Assembly: GCF_019655855.1 (NCBI RefSeq)
Contig: NZ_BPFX01000049.1
Span: 1 to 56,918 of the forward strand
DNA length: 56,918 nucleotides
Source: Pseudomonas paralcaligenes
GTDB taxonomy: Bacteria; Pseudomonadota; Gammaproteobacteria; Pseudomonadales; Pseudomonadaceae
Direction of reading: 5' to 3'
The translations under genes were made by a program, and so were the position numbers. The notes beneath the pieces were generated by a model. That model did no database searches. It saw only the letters and a list, made by a program, of their open reading frames with translations, and had not been told where the DNA came from. Each line of letters opens with the position of its first letter. The stretch's first letter is position 1. Below, piece by piece: positions 1-10,725 of this stretch.

Positions 1-266
1 TGGCGATTCTCCGGACGCAGCACCACGCCGCCGCCGGTCGCAATCACCACCCCCTCAAGCTCGCAAAGCTCCTCGATCATCACCTGCTCGCGCTCACGGA
101 AGCCCTGCTCACCCTCGACATCGAAGATCCAGGGAATATCGGCACCGGTACGCTGCTCGATCTCCTTGTCCGAATCCTTGAAGTGCAACTTCAGCTCTTT
201 CGCGAGCAGCCGCCCGATGGTGCTCTTGCCAGCCCCCATCGGGCCTACCAACGCTACGTTCTGCAC
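1..266 (-). CDS. aroK: Shikimate kinase (5' part, runs off the left edge)
   Basis: This enzyme phosphorylates shikimate with ATP in the chorismate pathway in the cytoplasm. Only about the first 88 residues lie in the window. They include the Walker A P-loop GPMGAGKST near residues 8-16, the substrate-binding DSDKEIE segment around residue 32 and the GGG motif near residue 80 (VIATGGGVV). The start is read as GTG at 266-264, one base into the pilQ stop codon (TAGTG), so the two genes are translationally coupled. The P-loop begins at the spacing usual for AroK. The position downstream of pilMNOPQ is the conserved Pseudomonas arrangement. The C-terminal half is outside the window. Confidence 0.93.
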   Translation of the reverse strand, partial: MQNVALVGPMGAGKSTIGRLLAKELKLHFKDSDKEIEQRTGADIPWIFDVEGEQGFREREQVMIEELCELEGVVIATGGGVVLRPENR

Positions 267-2416
267 TATCGATTGTTCACCGCGATGGCTTGGTTGTTCA
301 TGATGCGAGGCGTGATGAACACTAGGAGTTCGGTCTTCTCTTCAGTCACGATATCCCTGCGGAATAGGCGGCCGAGATATGGAACATCTCCCAAGAACGG
401 CACCTTTTCCACCGCCTTATTCTGGGTATTGGTAAAGACGCCACCAATTACGATCGTCTCGCCATCACTCACCAGAATCTTGGCATTCACCTCATTCTTA
501 TCAATGGGCGGCACCCCGGCGACCTGCCTGGTGAAGTCCGGCTGATCCTTGTTCACCTTCACTTCCATGATGATGCGATTGTCCGGAGTGATCTGCGGCG
601 TCACCTCAAGCGACAATGCAGCCTCCTTGAACGAAACCGTGGTGGCGCCACTGGAACTCGCTTCTTGGTACGGCACCTCAGTACCCTTGAGAATCTTTGC
701 CGTTTCCTTGTCGGAAGTCACAACCTTGGGCTGAGAAATAACTTCGCCATTACCACTCCTTTCCATCGCTGACAGCTGCAAATCAAGTATAGCGTTATCA
801 GTTACGAAGCCAATGCCCAAGCCCGATGTACTATCGCTGATACCCAAGTCTACGAATGGCACAGGAATATTATTATTCGTAGGCCTAGTGCACTGACCCT
901 CAAAGGGACCGCAGCGGTACCCTTCCTCATCCTCAATGCCTGTAGCACCATCCTTGCCGTACCCCTTCCACTTACCAGTACCTACTGTCCCCCCCCACCG
1001 AACCCCGAGCTTCTTGTCATAGTTCACACCTGCCTCGACAATTCGAGCTTCAATCATGACTTGGCGAACAGGGATGTCGAGTTGAGCGACAATTCGGCGT
1101 AGCTCATCCAGTCGATCCTGAGTCTGGTAAGCAATGATGCTGTTGGTACGGTCATCGACGGTAACCGTACCCCGATCACCACTTCCTTTACCATCTGTTG
1201 CAGCGACGGATTGAAATAACTGGGCAATATCGGACGCTTTAGCATAGTTAACCTGAATAAGCTCACGACGTAGTGGAGCCAATTCAGCTATCTGGTTTTG
1301 CGCCTCAAGCTCTTGACGCTCCCGCGCAGCGATTTCATCCGCAGGTGCTACCAAAAGAACGTTACCTACCTTGCGCTTATCAAGGCCGCGAGTCTTCAGA
1401 ACCAAGTCCAATGCTTGATCCCAAGGTACGTTCTGCAGTCGCAGGGTAATGCTGCCCTGCACCGTATCGCTGGCCACAAGATTGAGATCAGTGAAATCCG
1501 CAATCAGTTGAAGCACAGACCGGACATCAATATCCTGAAAATTCAGTGAAAGCTTTTCACCAGTGTATGCAAAACGCTCAGCCTTACGTTTTTCGACATC
1601 ATCCTGACTCAGCGGCTTAACATTAACCGTAAGCTTATTGTCAGTCTGGAAAGCTAAGTAATCATAAAAGCCTGTTGGCTCAATGGTGACACTGACTACA
1701 CCATTGGCCTCGGATGCAGACACAAACTGCACAGGCGTAGCAAAGTCCTTGACATCAAGTCTGACACGAAGACTCTCAGGCAGCTGAGTCTTGGCAAATT
1801 TAAGATTGATTTTTCCACCCTGCTCCTGAATATCGGCGTTTACCGAAGGGTCCGATAGTTCGATAACAATACTTCCCTCGCCCTGCTCTCCACGCTGAAA
1901 GTCGATGCCACTGATCGATCTGCCGCCGGACAACGCTAATTGCTTCGTGGCCGGACTAGTAACAGGAGTAGAAGTTATCGCTGAGGCCGGACGAGCGCTG
2001 GAGTCGCCGACCACCAAGAAAAGGTTATTTCCTTCGGAGCGAGTGCTATAGGGCGCCAGGGTCGTCAGATTCACGATGAGACGGGTACGGTCCTTGGCTT
2101 CCACAACCGTAACACTACGCGCGTTCCCCACACCCAACTCACGGCTTTTCTGCCCCAATTTGTTTGAGACCCCTGGCAGATCCAACGCAATGCGGGCCGG
2201 CTGTTCAATGGTATAACCACGTGGATTGGCTACAGGCTCGTCGAACGAAAGCTTCAACTCCACCTTGTCGCCCGGCAACGCGGCAACATCAATCTTCTGA
2301 AGCTCTGCTGCGAATACCGATGGCATGAAAGTCGCAAGCATGAGCGCCCCGGCAAGGCGAGAGATTTGGCTGATCATTGGCATGTTCCGTTCGACAGATC
2401 CGATTTTATTCTTCAT
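266..2416 (-). CDS. pilQ: Type IV pilus secretin PilQ
   Basis: PilQ forms the outer-membrane channel through which the type IV pilus leaves the cell. The 716-residue reading starts at an ATG preceded by GAGG; a second in-frame ATG eleven codons on is also possible. It carries a signal peptide ending near SVFA, two AMIN-like beta domains (about 40-290) that would bind peptidoglycan, a secretin N-terminal domain ([12 protein letters not shown], about 320-390), a NolW-like repeat, and the C-terminal secretin barrel with GGVFTN and the closing [14 protein letters not shown] motif. It is the last pil gene of the operon, 13 bp after pilP. A segment near residues 485-515 holds two cysteines (RCGPFEGQC). 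The G+C is clearly lower than in ponA. Confidence 0.96.
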   Translation of the reverse strand: MKNKIGSVERNMPMISQISRLAGALMLATFMPSVFAAELQKIDVAALPGDKVELKLSFDEPVANPRGYTIEQPARIALDLPGVSNKLGQKSRELGVGNARSVTVVEAKDRTRLIVNLTTLAPYSTRSEGNNLFLVVGDSSARPASAITSTPVTSPATKQLALSGGRSISGIDFQRGEQGEGSIVIELSDPSVNADIQEQGGKINLKFAKTQLPESLRVRLDVKDFATPVQFVSASEANGVVSVTIEPTGFYDYLAFQTDNKLTVNVKPLSQDDVEKRKAERFAYTGEKLSLNFQDIDVRSVLQLIADFTDLNLVASDTVQGSITLRLQNVPWDQALDLVLKTRGLDKRKVGNVLLVAPADEIAARERQELEAQNQIAELAPLRRELIQVNYAKASDIAQLFQSVAATDGKGSGDRGTVTVDDRTNSIIAYQTQDRLDELRRIVAQLDIPVRQVMIEARIVEAGVNYDKKLGVRWGGTVGTGKWKGYGKDGATGIEDEEGYRCGPFEGQCTRPTNNNIPVPFVDLGISDSTSGLGIGFVTDNAILDLQLSAMERSGNGEVISQPKVVTSDKETAKILKGTEVPYQEASSSGATTVSFKEAALSLEVTPQITPDNRIIMEVKVNKDQPDFTRQVAGVPPIDKNEVNAKILVSDGETIVIGGVFTNTQNKAVEKVPFLGDVPYLGRLFRRDIVTEEKTELLVFITPRIMNNQAIAVNNR

Positions 2417-2429
2417 AGAAACCTCGCAG

Positions 2430-2954
2430 CTATGTGCGCTCTTTGAGAGTGAGACTGCGAGGCCGCTCGAGCCAGCCCCCCTCGCCATCGGGAACTATTT
2501 CCACAACGTTGATTCCCGCCTCGTCAACTGCAGTAACACGCCCATGGTTGCGCCCCAGATAATCGCCTACCTTGACCCGGTGAACCCCTCCTGCCCCACG
2601 AACCAACGCGTAGACGCCACCGTCCCTGGCAAGAGTGCCGACCATTTCGAATGTTTCGATATTGAACCCCTCGAGGAACTGCCGAACCCGCGTCTCGTCA
2701 GGCTTCACCTCCTTGCTGCCCTTGGGAGAGGCGGCAATATCAATTTTTACTGGAGGCTGGAACGGGCTGCGAAGCCCGGCCGCGGCGTAAGTAAAGGCCT
2801 CATAAGGCTGAAATTTCGGCAGTGGCTCTATTGCCCCCTTAGGGCGAGCCCTGACTTCATCCATAAAAGCTTGCAGATCAGAAAAGTCCCCTCCTCCACA
2901 TCCGCTGACAACAGAGAATACGAGTAGCATGCATAAAAACCGGACCGGCCTCAT
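2430..2954 (-). CDS. pilP: Type IV pilus lipoprotein PilP
   Basis: PilP is an inner-membrane-anchored lipoprotein that links the PilN/PilO complex to the PilQ secretin. The protein has 174 residues, begins with a short hydrophobic signal and has a lipobox ending VVSGC, giving a lipidated cysteine at residue 19. A flexible middle stretch is followed by a C-terminal beta domain (VYALVRGAGGVHRVKVGDYLG) typical of the HR domain that contacts PilQ. The start overlaps the pilO stop by four bases (ATGA), which shows translational coupling inside pilMNOPQ. Confidence 0.95.
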   Translation of the reverse strand: MRPVRFLCMLLVFSVVSGCGGGDFSDLQAFMDEVRARPKGAIEPLPKFQPYEAFTYAAAGLRSPFQPPVKIDIAASPKGSKEVKPDETRVRQFLEGFNIETFEMVGTLARDGGVYALVRGAGGVHRVKVGDYLGRNHGRVTAVDEAGINVVEIVPDGEGGWLERPRSLTLKERT

Positions 2955-3589
2955 TTCTTGGCCCCTTCATCGTTGTAGCGGTAGGTCTTCGCCAAAACAC
3001 TCATGCGCAACTTGGAGATGCTGACGGCTTCTCCATCCTTAGGCTTCGGTATCTCAACATGAAAGTCATGCAAGGTAACGATCCGAGGCAAACTGGCGAC
3101 ACCACTTACAAAAGTAGCCAAGTCATGATAGCCACCAACCACAACTATCTGAATAGGAAGCTCTATATAGAACTGCTGGGTCACTTCAGGCTGCAACTTG
3201 ATCTCTTCGAATTCCAAACCGCTGCCAAGTCCAGTCCTGGTAATATCCTCTAGCAACCCCGGGACCTCAGTATCCCCGGGTAGTTGACGCAACAGTGTGC
3301 CAAATGAATCTTCCATCTCTTTCATTTGAGACTTGTAAACGTCCAAGTTGGCTGCTTGGAAGGCCTTCGAGGAAAATTGCTCTTTCAGGCTCTGCTCGCT
3401 AGCTCGCTGCTGGTCCAGCACACCCTGCAAATCCTTAAGATAGAAGTTATAACCCAAGGCAAGAGCAATAATCAGCAGAAGAACACAAGTGATAACCTTG
3501 ATTACCGGAGGCCAGGCACCAAGGTTATTCAGATCCAGCTCCGACAACTCCACTCGCTTAAGCGAATTAATGGACTCTGAAATACTCAT
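2951..3589 (-). CDS. pilO: Type IV pilus inner-membrane protein PilO
   Basis: PilO forms a heterodimer with PilN in the inner membrane alignment subcomplex. The protein has 212 residues: a short cytoplasmic N-terminus, one membrane segment (about 30-50, VITCVLLLIIALALGYNFYL), a coiled-coil stretch (about 55-100) and a periplasmic ferredoxin-like domain ending in LAKTYRYND. It overlaps pilN and pilP by four bases each. The coding sequence is distinctly less G+C-rich than most of the window: 24 G/C in the 60 bases at 3421-3480 by hand count. Confidence 0.95.
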   Translation of the reverse strand: MSISESINSLKRVELSELDLNNLGAWPPVIKVITCVLLLIIALALGYNFYLKDLQGVLDQQRASEQSLKEQFSSKAFQAANLDVYKSQMKEMEDSFGTLLRQLPGDTEVPGLLEDITRTGLGSGLEFEEIKLQPEVTQQFYIELPIQIVVVGGYHDLATFVSGVASLPRIVTLHDFHVEIPKPKDGEAVSISKLRMSVLAKTYRYNDEGAKK

Positions 3590-4202
3590 GGCTTTTGACC
3601 ACCATTATTAGAAGATACAACTTTCTGATCGGCCGAAGAGCTACCTGCAGCATCCTCACCTGGCTGCGTCTGCTGAACCGTCAACTGAAAGGTATTGGCC
3701 TGATCCAGTGCACCAGCCGTAGTAGCCTTGACCTCAGTTAGACTTGGTGCCGCCAGCCAATCGGACGCATCCAGATTCCGCATCAGACTGGACACCCTGT
3801 TGTTGGATTCCGCAGCCCCTACGATCAGGATGCTTTTCCCCGTTCTCTTGAGTTCGGTGAAATACACCCCATCCGGCAGCGTGCGCACCAGTTGGTCGAA
3901 AATCCTGCCGATGACCGGACGGTTACCCTGGAGATCCTGAATGATCTTCATCCGCTCGAGGAGCAGTTGTCGCCGCTCCTTGAGCTCACTGATTTCCTTG
4001 ATACGCGCATCAAGTACCGCGATTTCCTTCTTGATGAACTCGTTGCGAGCGTTCTGATGAGCGATGGCCCGGTCGAGATACTGCCCCCCCAGGAAAACCA
4101 AACCGCCCGCGATGATCAGGGTTCCGAGCATGACGACGAGGAAGCGCTGCTTGCGCTCCTCGCGCAGTTGCTCCCGCCATGGAAGTAGGTTGATCCGCGC
4201 CA

Positions 4203-4203
<1 letters not shown>
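3586..4203 (-). CDS. pilN: Type IV pilus inner-membrane protein PilN
   Basis: PilN pairs with PilO in the periplasm and binds the cytoplasmic actin-like PilM through its N-terminal tail. The conserved PilM-binding peptide is present (INLLPWRE, residues 4-11). It is followed by a membrane segment (about 23-45) and a periplasmic domain with a coiled coil (EIAVLDARIKEISELKERR). The length of 205 residues is normal. The last 35 residues are Ser/Gln/Asn-rich and probably disordered. The start codon shares one base with the pilM stop. Confidence 0.95.
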
Positions 4204-5451
<1,248 letters not shown>

Positions 5452-7866
5452 ATGCGTTTGCTGAAGTTTTTCTGGTGGTCCTGTGTCGCCGCTTTTTGCG
5501 GGATAGTGCTCAGTTTCAGCGGAGCCTTCCTCTACCTTAGCCCCGGCTTGCCCTCTGTCGACTCGCTGCGCAGCATACAGCTGCAGATTCCCCTGCGCAT
5601 CTACAGCGCCGACGGCAAGCTGATCGCCGAATTCGGCGAGATGCGCCGTTCGCCGATACGTTTCGACGACATCCCTCCCGACTTCATCCGCGCCCTGCTG
5701 GCGGCCGAGGACGACAATTTCGCCAACCATTATGGCGTCGACTTCACCAGCCTGATGCGCGCTGCTACGCAGTTATTGGCAAGCGGACACATCCAGACCG
5801 GGGGCAGCACCATCACCATGCAGGTGGCGAAGAACTTCTTCCTCACCAGCGAGCGCAGCTTCTCGCGCAAGACCAATGAGATCCTGCTCGCGTTACAGAT
5901 AGAGCGCGAGCTGAGCAAGAACGAGATCCTCGAGCTCTACGTCAACAAGATCTACCTGGGCAATCGCGCCTACGGCATCGAGGCCGCCGCGCAGGTGTAC
6001 TACGGCAAGTCGATCCGCGACCTCAGCCTCGGCCAGCTCGCGATGATCGCCGGCCTGCCCAAGGCACCGTCGCGCTACAACCCGCTGGTCAACCCGCAGC
6101 GCAGCATGGAACGGCGTGACTGGATCCTCGGCCGCATGTACAAGCTCGGCGCCATCGACCAGGCCCGCTACGAGGCGGCGCTGGCGGAACCGATCGAGGC
6201 CCGCCACCACGTACAGCCGGTCGAGCTCAACGCTCCCTATATAGCCGAGATGGCGCGCGCCGAGATGGTCGGCCGCTATGGAAGCGATGCCTATACCGAA
6301 GGCTTCCGAGTCACAACCACCGTCCCGTCGGCGCTGCAGGAGTCGGCCAACAAGGCCCTGCACGATGGCCTGGTGGCCTATGACCAGCGCCACGGCTTCC
6401 GCGGCCCGGAAACGCGCCTGCCCGGCCTCACCCGCGAAGCCTGGCTGCAGGAGCTGGCCAGGTACAAGAGCATCGGTGGCCTGCAACCGGCCATCGTCAC
6501 CCAGGTGGAGAAGAGCGGCATCATGGTGCTGCTGCGCAACGGCGAAGAGCAGCCGGTGGCCTGGGACAGCATGAAATGGGCCCGCCCCTTCCTCAACACC
6601 AACAGCCTAGGCCCGCGCCCGCAGAAGCCCGCGGACGTCGCGCAGATCGGCGATCTGGTCCGCGTAGAACGCAACGAGGAGGACGATACGCTGTTGTTCC
6701 GCCAGATCCCCTCCGCGCAGAGCGCGCTGGTATCCCTCGACCCACAGAACGGCGCGATCCGAGCACTGGTCGGCGGCTTCTCCTTCGAGCAGAGCAACTA
6801 CAACCGCGCCGCCCAGGCCAAGCGCCAGCCGGGGTCCAGCTTCAAGCCCTTCATCTATAGTGCGGCGCTGGATGCAGGTTTCACCGCCTCCAGCCTGGTC
6901 AACGATGCACCCATCGTGTTCCAGGAGGCCGGCATGGGCGAGGCCTGGCGCCCGAAGAACGACAACAACACCTTCCTCGGCCCGATCCGCCTGCGCGAAG
7001 CCCTGTACAAGTCGCGCAACCTCGTGTCGATCCGCCTGCTGCAGACCATCGGCATCGACTACACCCTCGACTACATCAGCACCTTCGGCTTCAACCGCCA
7101 GGACCTGCCGCGCAACCTGTCTCTGGCGCTGGGCACCGCCGGCCTGACGCCACTGGAAATCGCCGGGGGCTGGAGCGCCTTCGCCAATGGCGGGCGCAAG
7201 GTCCAGCCCTACCTGATCGAGCGGATCGACAGCCGCGACGGCAAACCGCTGTTCACCGCCAACCCGCCACGCACCCCGGAAAGCGCCCAACTGGTCGAGG
7301 AGCAGAATATCGCCCTGCGGATCGAGGAACCCGATGCCGAAGTCCAGCAACCGGTCCTCGCCGAGCAGATCATCGACGAGCGCACCGCCTACATCATGAC
7401 CAGCATGTTGCAGGACGTGATCAAGCGCGGCACCGGCCGCCGCGCCCTGGCGCTGGGTCGCAGCGACCTGGCGGGCAAGACCGGCACCACCAACGAATCC
7501 AAGGACAGCTGGTTCTCCGGTTACAACGCCGACTACATGACTACTGTCTGGGTGGGCTTCGACCAACCGGAGAGCCTCGGGCGCAACGAATATGGCGGCA
7601 CAGTGGCCCTACCGATCTGGATGGACTACATGGGCGCTGCCCTCAAGGACAAGCCCAGCCACCTGCCGCCGGAGCCGGCTGGCCTGATCAGCCTGCGGGT
7701 CGACCCCGTGAGCGGTCGTGCCGCCTCGCCCGGCACGCCGGACGCCTACTTCGAGCTGTTCAAGAGCGAGGATTCGCCACCGCCGATGAGCGAGCTGGAG
7801 CCGGGCATGGGCATCCCCGGCAGCCCGCTGCCCGCCGACGAGTCGGCTCCGATCGACCTATTCTGA
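5452..7866 (+). CDS. ponA: Penicillin-binding protein 1A, bifunctional transglycosylase/transpeptidase
   Basis: This enzyme polymerises lipid II and cross-links peptidoglycan at the inner membrane. The ATG at 5452 gives 804 residues; a TTG one codon earlier is not needed. There is an N-terminal membrane anchor (about 5-28), a GT51 domain with EDDNF and GGSTITMQVAKN, and an OB-like insert (about 290-420). The transpeptidase domain has the nucleophile motif SSFK (near 462), SRN (near 519) and KTGTTN (near 675). The end PIDLF matches P. aeruginosa PonA. The position divergent from pilM is conserved in Pseudomonas. Confidence 0.97.
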   Translation: MRLLKFFWWSCVAAFCGIVLSFSGAFLYLSPGLPSVDSLRSIQLQIPLRIYSADGKLIAEFGEMRRSPIRFDDIPPDFIRALLAAEDDNFANHYGVDFTSLMRAATQLLASGHIQTGGSTITMQVAKNFFLTSERSFSRKTNEILLALQIERELSKNEILELYVNKIYLGNRAYGIEAAAQVYYGKSIRDLSLGQLAMIAGLPKAPSRYNPLVNPQRSMERRDWILGRMYKLGAIDQARYEAALAEPIEARHHVQPVELNAPYIAEMARAEMVGRYGSDAYTEGFRVTTTVPSALQESANKALHDGLVAYDQRHGFRGPETRLPGLTREAWLQELARYKSIGGLQPAIVTQVEKSGIMVLLRNGEEQPVAWDSMKWARPFLNTNSLGPRPQKPADVAQIGDLVRVERNEEDDTLLFRQIPSAQSALVSLDPQNGAIRALVGGFSFEQSNYNRAAQAKRQPGSSFKPFIYSAALDAGFTASSLVNDAPIVFQEAGMGEAWRPKNDNNTFLGPIRLREALYKSRNLVSIRLLQTIGIDYTLDYISTFGFNRQDLPRNLSLALGTAGLTPLEIAGGWSAFANGGRKVQPYLIERIDSRDGKPLFTANPPRTPESAQLVEEQNIALRIEEPDAEVQQPVLAEQIIDERTAYIMTSMLQDVIKRGTGRRALALGRSDLAGKTGTTNESKDSWFSGYNADYMTTVWVGFDQPESLGRNEYGGTVALPIWMDYMGAALKDKPSHLPPEPAGLISLRVDPVSGRAASPGTPDAYFELFKSEDSPPPMSELEPGMGIPGSPLPADESAPIDLF

Positions 7867-7886
7867 TCGACGAGCGCCGGAAAACA

Positions 7887-7912
7887 AAAAGCCCCGCATC
7901 AGCGGGGCTTTT
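7887..7912. terminator. Bidirectional intrinsic terminator between ponA and maeB
   Basis: The arms AAAAGCCCCGC and GCGGGGCTTTT enclose a 4-base loop (ATCA). Runs of A upstream and T downstream make it usable from both sides. It sits between the convergent stop codons of ponA and maeB, 20 bp and 14 bp away. Confidence 0.9.
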
Positions 7913-7926
7913 CGTTGCATCGGTGA

Positions 7927-9195
7927 TCAGCCGTTGAACACATCGTCCACCGACTTCAGCGGGTAGTTCTGCGGATAGGGCAGGGTCGCCACTCCGGTCT
8001 CGATCGCAGCCTTGGCCACGGCATCGGCCACCACGGTGATCAGGCGCACGTCCATCGGCTTCGGAATGATGTATTCACGGCCGAACTCCAGCTTGATGCC
8101 ACCGTAGGCGTCACAGACCTCCTGCGGAACCGGCAGCTTGGCCAGGTCGCGCAGGGCGTTGGCGGCGGCGATCTTCATCTCTTCGTTGATGCGGGTGGCG
8201 CGTACATCCAGGGCGCCACGGAAGATAAAGGGGAAGCCCAGCACGTTGTTGACCTGGTTCGGATAGTCCGAGCGGCCGGTGGCCATGATCACATCGTTGC
8301 GGGCGGCATGCGCCAGTTCCGGCTTGATCTCCGGGTCCGGGTTAGAGCAGGCGAACACGATCGGATCAGCTGCCATGCGCTTGAGATCTTCCGCGCTCAG
8401 CAGGTTGGCGCCGGACAGGCCGACGAACACGTCGGCGCCTTCGAGGGCGTCGGACAGGGTGCGCTTGTCGGTGGTGTGGGCGAACACAGCCTTGTACTGG
8501 TTGAGATCGTCGCGGCCGGCGTGGATCACGCCCTTGCGGTCGAGCATGAAGATGTTCTCGACCTGGGCACCCATGCTCACCAGCAGTTTCATGCAGGAGA
8601 TAGCGGCGGCGCCGGCGCCCAGGCAGACGATCTTGGCTTCCGGCAGCGTCTTGCCGGCGATTTCCAGCGCGTTGAGCATGCCCGCCGCGGTGACGATGGC
8701 AGTGCCGTGCTGGTCATCGTGGAACACCGGGATGTCGCACTGCTCGATCAGCGCGCGCTCGATCTCGAAGCACTCGGGCGCCTTGATGTCCTCCAGGTTG
8801 ATGCCACCGAAGGTGATGGAGATGCGCTTGACAGTGTCGATGAAGGCCTGCGGGCTTTCCGAGTCGACTTCGATATCGAACACGTCGATGCCGGCGAAGC
8901 GCTTGAACAGCACGCCCTTGCCTTCCATCACCGGCTTGGAGGCCAGCGGGCCGAGGTTGCCCAGGCCGAGGATCGCGGTACCGTCGGAAATCACTGCCAC
9001 CAGGTTGCCCTTGCCGGTGTAGCGATAGGCCAGTTCGGCATCGCGGGCAATCTCGCGCACCGGCTCGGCCACGCCCGGGCTGTAGGCCAGGGCCAGGTCA
9101 CGGGCGGTCGCGGTCGGCTTGGTCAGTTCCACGCTCAGTTTGCCCGGACGGGGCTGTGCGTGATACTCGAGAGCGGCAGTTTTCAGATCGGACAT
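7927..9195 (-). CDS. maeB: NADP-dependent malic enzyme
   Basis: This enzyme oxidatively decarboxylates malate to pyruvate and reduces NADP. The ATG at 9195 gives 422 residues beginning MSDLKTAALEYH, as in P. aeruginosa; an upstream in-frame ATG at 9261 would add an unlikely leader. Visible features are the catalytic malic N-terminal domain (LAYSPGVAEPV, ISDGTAILGLGNLG), the substrate/metal segment HDDQHGTAIV, the nucleotide-binding CLGAGAAA and FACSNPDPE. There is no C-terminal phosphotransacetylase domain, so this is the short form. It lies 87 bp downstream of the M48 protease gene on the same strand. Confidence 0.95.
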   Translation of the reverse strand: MSDLKTAALEYHAQPRPGKLSVELTKPTATARDLALAYSPGVAEPVREIARDAELAYRYTGKGNLVAVISDGTAILGLGNLGPLASKPVMEGKGVLFKRFAGIDVFDIEVDSESPQAFIDTVKRISITFGGINLEDIKAPECFEIERALIEQCDIPVFHDDQHGTAIVTAAGMLNALEIAGKTLPEAKIVCLGAGAAAISCMKLLVSMGAQVENIFMLDRKGVIHAGRDDLNQYKAVFAHTTDKRTLSDALEGADVFVGLSGANLLSAEDLKRMAADPIVFACSNPDPEIKPELAHAARNDVIMATGRSDYPNQVNNVLGFPFIFRGALDVRATRINEEMKIAAANALRDLAKLPVPQEVCDAYGGIKLEFGREYIIPKPMDVRLITVVADAVAKAAIETGVATLPYPQNYPLKSVDDVFNG

Positions 9196-9282
9196 TTCGG
9201 CTATTTCCGCTTTGCTGTGAAAGGCAGGCGAGCGAGCATACGCAAGAAGGCCAAACCCCACAAGATCAGGGGTCCGAGCGGG

Positions 9283-10725
9283 TCAGCGGACAACCTTCAG
9301 CCAATCGCCGGGAAGTGGCTGACCGGTCGGATACAGACCATTCAGCAGGCGCAGGCGCTTCAACTTGTCGCCCTCGCCGCCCATCTGCCGGCTGATCTCA
9401 TCCAGACTCTGCCCCGCCTGGTAGCGCACCAGATGCAGGCGCCAGGGCTCGCCGAGCTTGCGCTCCTCGGCCTGCAGCGGGCGGATGCTGCGCACCACCT
9501 CCATGAACTGGTCGTCGGCGCTGGCCAGCGAGGTACTCCCGCTGACCGCGCCGACGACGAGGAAGGCATCGCGCTCACGGACAATCACCGCGACGCGCTT
9601 GGCGTCGCTGCCACGCACCACGCCGGTGGTCACGTCCAGGCCGCTCTGCCTGAAGTTCTGCTCGCCACTCAGGCTGAGATCGCCGATACGCTTGCGGACG
9701 TAGGTGCGCGAGTCGGTCTTCTCGCCCAGCGTCTCCAGTTTCATGACCATGAAAGCCTGCTCGTCGCCGCGGTGGACGACCAGCGAATCGGGACGGTTGA
9801 TCAGCTCCCAGCCCTGAGGGAAGGCGAGCGTGAAATCCAGGCCGACATGATAGAAGCGCTGCCCGCGGCGCACGCCCGCCTCGGCCGAATCGCCGAACGG
9901 CATGCCGTCGATCATCTTCAGGTAGGCGTCGCGCCCGGTATCACCCTGCCCGTTGACCAGTGGAGTGGCCGACGCCACCACCTGGCGCAGGCGGGTGTCG
10001 TTGTCCGGGTGGGTGTCGAACAGGCCGTGGTAACCCGCCGGCGGCACTTCCTTGCCCTTGGCCTGGGCCTCTTCGCGGGCGAAGTCCTCCTGGTTCTTGA
10101 GGACCTTCACCACCTCGATCATCGCCTGCGGGTCATAGCTGCTGCGAGCCAGGTACTGGGCGCCGAAGCCGTCGGCCTCCAGCTCCATGTCGCGGCCGTA
10201 GCCGCGCACGAAGGCGCTCCCCAGGACATTGGTCAGATCGCCTGCGGCGCTGACGCCGGTGCCGATGGCCACGGCCTGGCCGAACAAGCCCCAGGCGGTG
10301 GACTGGCTCTGCTGGCGCACGCTGTGGCGGGCGGTGACATGCCCGACTTCATGGCCGAGCACCGCAGCCAGCTCCGCCTCGGAACCGAGATAAGCCATCA
10401 GTCCGCGGTGGATATAGATGTGCCCGCCGGGAATGGCGAAGGCGTTGATGTCCGGGGTGTCGATGACGGTGAAGCTGTAGGCGAGATTGCTGCGATGGCT
10501 GTTGCGCGCCACCCGCTCGCCCACTTGCTGGACGTAGGCCTGCAGCTTCTCGTCCGCGTAGCGCGGATATTGCCGGGCGATCTCCTGGGCGTAGTTGCGG
10601 CCCATGGCGATCTCCTGCTGCTCGCTCATCATCACGAAATCGGTGCGCCCCGTGGCCGGGTTGGTCGCACAACCGACGAGCTGGGCCAGCAGGGACAGCA
10701 GCAGGAACAGACGCAACTTCTTCAT
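9283..10725 (-). CDS. M48-family metalloprotease lipoprotein with LysM-like C-terminus
   Basis: This is a predicted periplasmic, membrane-anchored zinc protease of the BepA/LoiP type. The 480 residues start with a lipoprotein signal (lipobox LVGC, Cys19). The zinc motif HEVGHVTARH lies near residue 125, and the third-ligand helix ELEADGFGAQYL follows about 55 residues on. The N-terminal ATNPATGRTDFVMMSE is typical of the family. The last 55 residues (VRYQAGQSLDEISRQMG...LPGDWLKVV) resemble a LysM domain. The start overlaps the thermonuclease stop by four bases (ATGA), so the two are co-translated. Role in outer-membrane protein quality control is inferred from the family. Confidence 0.88.
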   Translation of the reverse strand: MKKLRLFLLLSLLAQLVGCATNPATGRTDFVMMSEQQEIAMGRNYAQEIARQYPRYADEKLQAYVQQVGERVARNSHRSNLAYSFTVIDTPDINAFAIPGGHIYIHRGLMAYLGSEAELAAVLGHEVGHVTARHSVRQQSQSTAWGLFGQAVAIGTGVSAAGDLTNVLGSAFVRGYGRDMELEADGFGAQYLARSSYDPQAMIEVVKVLKNQEDFAREEAQAKGKEVPPAGYHGLFDTHPDNDTRLRQVVASATPLVNGQGDTGRDAYLKMIDGMPFGDSAEAGVRRGQRFYHVGLDFTLAFPQGWELINRPDSLVVHRGDEQAFMVMKLETLGEKTDSRTYVRKRIGDLSLSGEQNFRQSGLDVTTGVVRGSDAKRVAVIVRERDAFLVVGAVSGSTSLASADDQFMEVVRSIRPLQAEERKLGEPWRLHLVRYQAGQSLDEISRQMGGEGDKLKRLRLLNGLYPTGQPLPGDWLKVVR

